Below, piece by piece: positions 60,681 through 64,000 of a stretch of DNA of 64,000 nucleotides (position 1 is its first letter; each line of letters starts with the position of its first letter). Origin of the DNA: DASSUW01 sp963792385 (lineage in GTDB: Bacteria; Actinomycetota; Thermoleophilia; Solirubrobacterales; Solirubrobacteraceae); assembly GCA_963792385.1 (NCBI GenBank), contig CAWBVZ010000004.1, forward strand, positions 682,001-746,000. Direction: 5' to 3'. The notes below the pieces were generated by a model. That model had not been told where the DNA came from. It did no database searches and worked only from the letters and a program-made list of their open reading frames with translations. A program made the translations under genes and the position numbers.

Positions 60681-60756
60681 CTGAGCCCCCTTCCCGCGCT
60701 ACTTGAATTCGACACGAAAACAGTTGATCTGATTCGCGCTGGCTAGACACGACAAA

Positions 60757-60790
60757 GCCCGGATTCCACACAATGCGGCGGAATCCGGGC
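60757..60790 (-). terminator. terminator of the tRNA-Ala gene
   Basis: GCCCGGATTCC and GGAATCCGGGC form a perfect 11-bp stem with a 12-base loop, three bases past the tRNA 3' end. TTTGT follows in the leftward direction. Confidence 0.8.
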
Positions 60791-60793
60791 CGA

Positions 60794-60866
60794 TGGAGCT
60801 ACGGGGACTCGAACCCCGGACCTCCTGGGTGCGATCCAGGCGCTCTCCCAACTGAGCTATAGCCCC
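60794..60866 (-). tRNA. tRNA-Ala (anticodon CGC)
   Basis: 73-nt cloverleaf. The acceptor arm GGGGCTA/TAGCTCC includes the G3-U70 pair that identifies alanine tRNA, with discriminator A. The D arm (GCTC...GAGC), anticodon arm CCTGG-ATCGCAC-CCAGG with anticodon CGC (60833-60831), and T arm CGGGG-TTCGAGT-CCCCG are complete. CCA is not encoded. Confidence 0.97.
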
Positions 60867-60930
60867 ATGGAGTGCGGCCGCGAGCAGGGATTCGTGCCCG
60901 GGCCGTGAACGAGCGATTGTAGCTGTAAGG

Positions 60931-62910
60931 ATGATGTCCACGACGTCATCCGAAACACCCCCTCGCGCGATGCGCTTTCGTCAGCTCCGCACCCCGACCT
61001 TCAGGGCACGCCTGCGGTTGTTCTTCGTGGTGATCGTCGTCGTTCCGATGATCACGATGGCCGTCGTGCTGTTCGTGTTGATCGTCGAATCGGAGCGCAG
61101 CCAGACCGACGCACGGCTGTCGGAGGCGCAGACGGTGTCGATGGGCCTGTTCAAGGAGGAGCAGTCGGCGGCGGCGGCGGTGGCGAGCGACATCGGTACC
61201 GACCAGCGGCTTGCTGACGCCCTCGATTCGGGCGACAAGAGCGCCGTACAGCGGCGGGTCGACCGGCTCGCCCGGGACGCCGACGCGCGCTATGTCGAGG
61301 TGCAGCTCGGTGCCGACGGGACGTTCGAGGCGGGCGCGCTGCCCGCCGTGGCGCCGGCCGTGCGGCGTCTGCAGGACAACCAGCAGCAAGCGACCGGGCG
61401 GATCACGGTGGCGATGCTCTCGTCCCAGCAGTACGCGGAGCGCATCTCCAGCCTCACGGCCGCTGAGGTCGTCATCGTGGCCGGTGACCAGCCGCTTGCG
61501 ACGACCCAGACGGACGCGGATCCCGGCGAGCTGCCCGATCGCGGGCCGGTCACGATCGGCGGCGTCGCCTATCGGGCGTCGTCGTTCAAGGCGCTCGCCG
61601 TCGGCGGACCGATCGAGGTCAACCTGCTGATGCCCAACCGCGAGACAGCGTCGCCCACCTCGAGCGCGTCGCTGGCGGCCCTGATCGCGTTCATCGGCTT
61701 CCTTGCGCTCGCGTTTGCCTTCGCCGTCGCGGTCAGCCGGCGCTTGCAGTCCGAGATCCAGCGACTGCTGGAGGCCGCACAGCGACTCGGCAGCGGGGAC
61801 TTCTCCGTCGCAGTGCCCGCCGAGGGCAACGACGAGTTCGCCGCGCTCGGCAAGGAGTTCAACTCGATGGCACGCCAGCTCGAGGCGCGCCTCGAGGAGC
61901 TCCAGCGCGAGCGGGCCCGCCTGCAGGAGGCGATCCGCCGGGTCGGCGAGTCGTTCTCGGCCAGCCTCGACCGCGTCGGGCTGCTGGAGATCGTGGTGCA
62001 GACCGCGGTCGACGGCATCGGCGCCGCCTGCGGCCGCGCGACGATGCGCGAGAGCGCCGACGGCCGGCTGCAGGAGGTGGCACGCCACGGCGAGCCGGAG
62101 GTGTTCGGCCGCGCGCTGCACGCCGCCGAGGCGGCGGTGATCGACGCCGGCCAGCTCGCGGAGATCCAGATCGGCGGCGCGAGCGCGCTCGCCGCGCCGC
62201 TCGGCGCCAGCGAGGAGGGCGACCAGGTGGTCGGCATCGTGTCGGTCGCCCGCGGCGACCGCGCGTTCACCCACGGCGAGCGCGAGCTGTTCGCGTACCT
62301 CACCAACCAGGCGTCGGTGTCGGTCGAGAACGTCGACCTGCACGAGACCGTGCAGCGCCAGGCCGTCACCGACGAGCTGACCGGCCTGTTCAACCACCGC
62401 CGGTTCCAGGAGGTCATGGCCGTCGAGGTCGAGCGCGCGCGCCGCTACGGCCACGAGATGGGCCTGATCATGCTCGACATCGACGACTTCAAGCAGGTCA
62501 ACGACACGTACGGCCACCTGCAGGGCGACCTCGTCCTGCGCGAGGTCGCGCGCGTGCTCCGGCTGTCCTCGCGTGAGATCGACGAACCCGCGCGCTACGG
62601 CGGCGAGGAGATGGCCGTCGCGCTCCCGCAGACCGACCTCGAGGGCGCGTTCCAGTTCGCCGAGCGCGTCCGTAAGGCGGTCGAGGCGCTGGAGTTCTCG
62701 GTGCCGTCGGGCGCCAGTGTGCTGAAGGTCACAGCGTCGTTCGGCGTCGCCTCGCTGGCGGCCGCCGATCACGCCGACAAGGACGCGCTCGTAGCGGCCG
62801 CCGACGCCGCGCTCTACCAGGCCAAGCGGTCCGGCAAGAACCGCACCGAGCGGGCGACCGGACCCGGTCGCCGCCGCCGCGGTGTCCACGGCGTGGTCTC
62901 CGGGGAGTAG
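60931..62910 (+). CDS. membrane diguanylate cyclase (HAMP-GAF-GGDEF)
   Basis: 659-residue enzyme making c-di-GMP from two GTP. Membrane helix 1 (about 30-52), extracytoplasmic sensor (53-245), helix 2 (about 247-268), HAMP (268-325), GAF (about 335-470) and GGDEF domain (about 480-640). The active site is GGEEM (557-561), with the metal/GTP sequence DIDDFKQVNDTYGH. The allosteric I-site RxxD (REID) lies five residues before it, as in PleD, so product inhibition is expected. ATG 60931 or 60934. Counterpart of the EAL protein at 50842. Confidence 0.93.
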   Translation: MMSTTSSETPPRAMRFRQLRTPTFRARLRLFFVVIVVVPMITMAVVLFVLIVESERSQTDARLSEAQTVSMGLFKEEQSAAAAVASDIGTDQRLADALDSGDKSAVQRRVDRLARDADARYVEVQLGADGTFEAGALPAVAPAVRRLQDNQQQATGRITVAMLSSQQYAERISSLTAAEVVIVAGDQPLATTQTDADPGELPDRGPVTIGGVAYRASSFKALAVGGPIEVNLLMPNRETASPTSSASLAALIAFIGFLALAFAFAVAVSRRLQSEIQRLLEAAQRLGSGDFSVAVPAEGNDEFAALGKEFNSMARQLEARLEELQRERARLQEAIRRVGESFSASLDRVGLLEIVVQTAVDGIGAACGRATMRESADGRLQEVARHGEPEVFGRALHAAEAAVIDAGQLAEIQIGGASALAAPLGASEEGDQVVGIVSVARGDRAFTHGERELFAYLTNQASVSVENVDLHETVQRQAVTDELTGLFNHRRFQEVMAVEVERARRYGHEMGLIMLDIDDFKQVNDTYGHLQGDLVLREVARVLRLSSREIDEPARYGGEEMAVALPQTDLEGAFQFAERVRKAVEALEFSVPSGASVLKVTASFGVASLAAADHADKDALVAAADAALYQAKRSGKNRTERATGPGRRRRGVHGVVSGE

Positions 62911-62926
62911 CCTGTCGGGCCGACGC

Positions 62927-63544
62927 ATGGGACTGCTCGACGACGCAATCCGCGAGCATCTTGAGCTCAAGCGCCAGCACGGTGCGGATCCGGAGGAGGT
63001 CTCGCGGCAGGAGCACGAGGCCCTCGGTGCCGCGCGCCGCGCCGAGTTCGCGCGCACGGGCGAGGCCGCCGAAGAGGCTGCCGCGGATGCCCCTGCGCCG
63101 GAGCCGGGCGAGCCGGAGCCGGCTGCTGAGGCGCCCGTCGCGCCGCACGAGGAACCGGTCGAGGACTTCGCTCCGGCCCCCGAGCCGCCCGTCGAGGACT
63201 TCGTTCCGGCGCCCGAGCCGGCTGCGGAGGAGCCCGTCGCGCCACCCGAGCCTGAGCCCGCGCCGCGCGAGCCGTTCGACGTCGAGGCCGTCGAGGCCGT
63301 CGAGCCGGCCGTCGAGGAGCCGCCGCCGCCCGAGCCGCCGCCCCGCGAGGCCAGCGCGTGGCTCGACGACGAGCCCGACGAGGTGCCGGCCGAGGAGGCG
63401 CTCGACCGCCCGCCGCCGGCCGGGGATGAGGACACGCGCGAGGACGTCCTCGAGGAGACCCCCGACTTCCTCCAGGAGACGCCCGAGCACGACCGCCTGT
63501 GGTTCGAGCAGCGCCCACCGCGCGACTTCGACTGGGACAAGTAG
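62927..63544 (+). CDS. Pro/Glu-rich protein with conserved N-terminus
   Basis: 205-residue acidic protein. The N-terminus MGLLDDAIREHLELKRQHGA is a conserved helical segment seen in many actinobacterial proteins of unknown role. The remainder is a low-complexity Pro/Glu/Ala linker with repeats such as PVEDFxPAPEP, ending in an acidic conserved tail (FLQETPEHDRLWFEQRPPRDFDWDK in part). No signal or membrane segment. TAGCCT lies 13 bases before the ATG, overlapping the cyclase stop. Confidence 0.7.
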   Translation: MGLLDDAIREHLELKRQHGADPEEVSRQEHEALGAARRAEFARTGEAAEEAAADAPAPEPGEPEPAAEAPVAPHEEPVEDFAPAPEPPVEDFVPAPEPAAEEPVAPPEPEPAPREPFDVEAVEAVEPAVEEPPPPEPPPREASAWLDDEPDEVPAEEALDRPPPAGDEDTREDVLEETPDFLQETPEHDRLWFEQRPPRDFDWDK

Positions 63545-63725
63545 CGCCCGGACACCCGTCCGCAGGCAGACAGCGCCCTTCAGAGCCACCCCGTAGCCGC
63601 CGACAACACCGGTGAGGTCGCGCAAGCGGCCCGCCTCGTCACTCCCGACAGAGGCGCCGGACCAAGGGCGGGTCATCTCTCCTGCCCCGGAGCCGACTCC
63701 GCTCTCCGGCCGGCTCGCTCGACAA

Positions 63726-63755
63726 CGGGCCGCGCGGTTGCTGCCGCGCGGCCCG
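63726..63755. terminator. perfect 12-bp hairpin
   Basis: CGGGCCGCGCGG, loop TTGCTG, CCGCGCGGCCCG. It lies in the 230-base gap between the Pro/Glu-rich gene and the convergent partial gene, and could end transcription from both sides. Nothing else was seen in 63545-63774. Confidence 0.75.
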
Positions 63756-63774
63756 GAGCCGCTAAGAGCCCGTT

Positions 63775-64000
63775 TCAGAACAACGTCCGCACCGCGTCGA
63801 TCACCACGTCGTCGTCGTCCACGACGGCGATCAGCGGCCACTTGTCGAACGCTGTGCACGGGTGCGAGATCCCGCACACCAGCGTGTCTCCCACGTGCAG
63901 CACGCCGTCCGGATCGCGGACGAAGGCGTGCTGGTCGTTGAGCGCGTCGACACGCAGGCGTCCGGACGGCCGCTTGACGATCGGCAGGCCGAGGTCGTAG
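63775..64000 (-). CDS. D-threonine aldolase/D-serine dehydratase-like PLP enzyme (C-terminal part)
   Basis: The last 75 residues of a leftward gene that begins beyond the window. The sequence NDQHAFV, then LVCGISHPCTAFDKWPLIAVVD and DAVRTLF at the end, is typical of the C-terminal domain of alanine-racemase-fold D-threonine aldolases and D-serine dehydratases, where the His and Cys of SHPC bind a metal. The N-terminal PLP barrel is outside the window, so the exact activity is undecided. Confidence 0.75.
   Translation of the reverse strand, partial: YDLGLPIVKRPSGRLRVDALNDQHAFVRDPDGVLHVGDTLVCGISHPCTAFDKWPLIAVVDDDDVVIDAVRTLF

Noticed and set aside
60699..60941. 80-residue leftward open frame across the tRNA-Ala gene
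   Set aside because: Its GAIAQLGERLDRTQEVRGSSPRSS-like stretch is the well-known false translation of tRNA-Ala; the cloverleaf explains the sequence.
63612..63941. 109-residue rightward open frame at the window end
   Set aside because: Overlaps the better supported leftward D-threonine aldolase-like C-terminus and a perfect hairpin; Arg/Pro-rich shadow.

Overview
The window is about 70% GC and densely coding on both strands, with many 4-bp start/stop overlaps. It looks like a flagellated actinobacterium, most plausibly class Thermoleophilia (Solirubrobacterales). This rests on the GC content, paired short flagellins with glycosyltransferases, an ECF41 sigma factor, Ala/Lys-rich Ig-like repeat modules, LAL regulators, and many genes with a TAnnnT -10 box a few bases before the start codon (leaderless mRNA). 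The assignment is inference; no rRNA is present. No gene-free stretch exceeds 300 bases. No insertion sequence, prophage or CRISPR array was seen.

Region 1 (1-13 kb) is flagellin and sugar modification. Two small flagellar-context genes precede two near-identical flagellins, each with a FliA/SigD-type promoter and a hairpin terminator. Next come two tandem GT2 plus GT-B glycosyltransferase pairs, a CHAP peptidoglycan hydrolase and a fused GT2-GT4 protein. A convergent operon follows: methyltransferase, ATP-grasp/HAD fusion, methyltransferase and a frameshifted PLP aminotransferase. Together they suggest flagellin or surface glycosylation.

Region 2 (13-30 kb) is envelope polysaccharide and housekeeping: purM-uppP-DedA, a secreted S1 protease, a sugar aminotransferase, a DUF354 protein, a WbpM/CapD-type dehydratase (frameshifted), a LytR_C protein, an Ig-like surface protein, LtrA, two GT2 proteins, an undecaprenyl-phosphate sugar transferase and a LacI regulator. 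A three-unit palindromic tandem repeat lies at 23.95 kb.

Region 3 (30-47 kb) is mixed: CsoR with its operator, divergent from a DUF3105 protein; hydrolases including a haloalkane dehalogenase; an SDR; GNATs; a lytic transglycosylase with an M15-like tail; and a two-component system followed by a lipoprotein and a MacAB-like ABC exporter. A 5'-nucleotidase and an LPG-synthase-like membrane protein close the region.

Region 4 (47-64 kb) is signalling: a c-di-GMP-I (GEMM) riboswitch before a secreted CAP-domain protein, a poly-HAMP hybrid kinase, a response regulator-PAS-GGDEF-EAL protein (both frameshifted in this sequence), a LAL regulator, an ECF41 sigma factor with its cognate promoter, PrsW, tRNA-Ala(CGC) and an active-looking diguanylate cyclase. 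Flagellins, riboswitch, phosphodiesterase and cyclase in one window suggest c-di-GMP control of motility and cell surface.

Five single-base disruptions (near 9910, 19418, 50568, 50911 and 51553) break otherwise well conserved proteins. They are more likely sequence errors than true pseudogenes.
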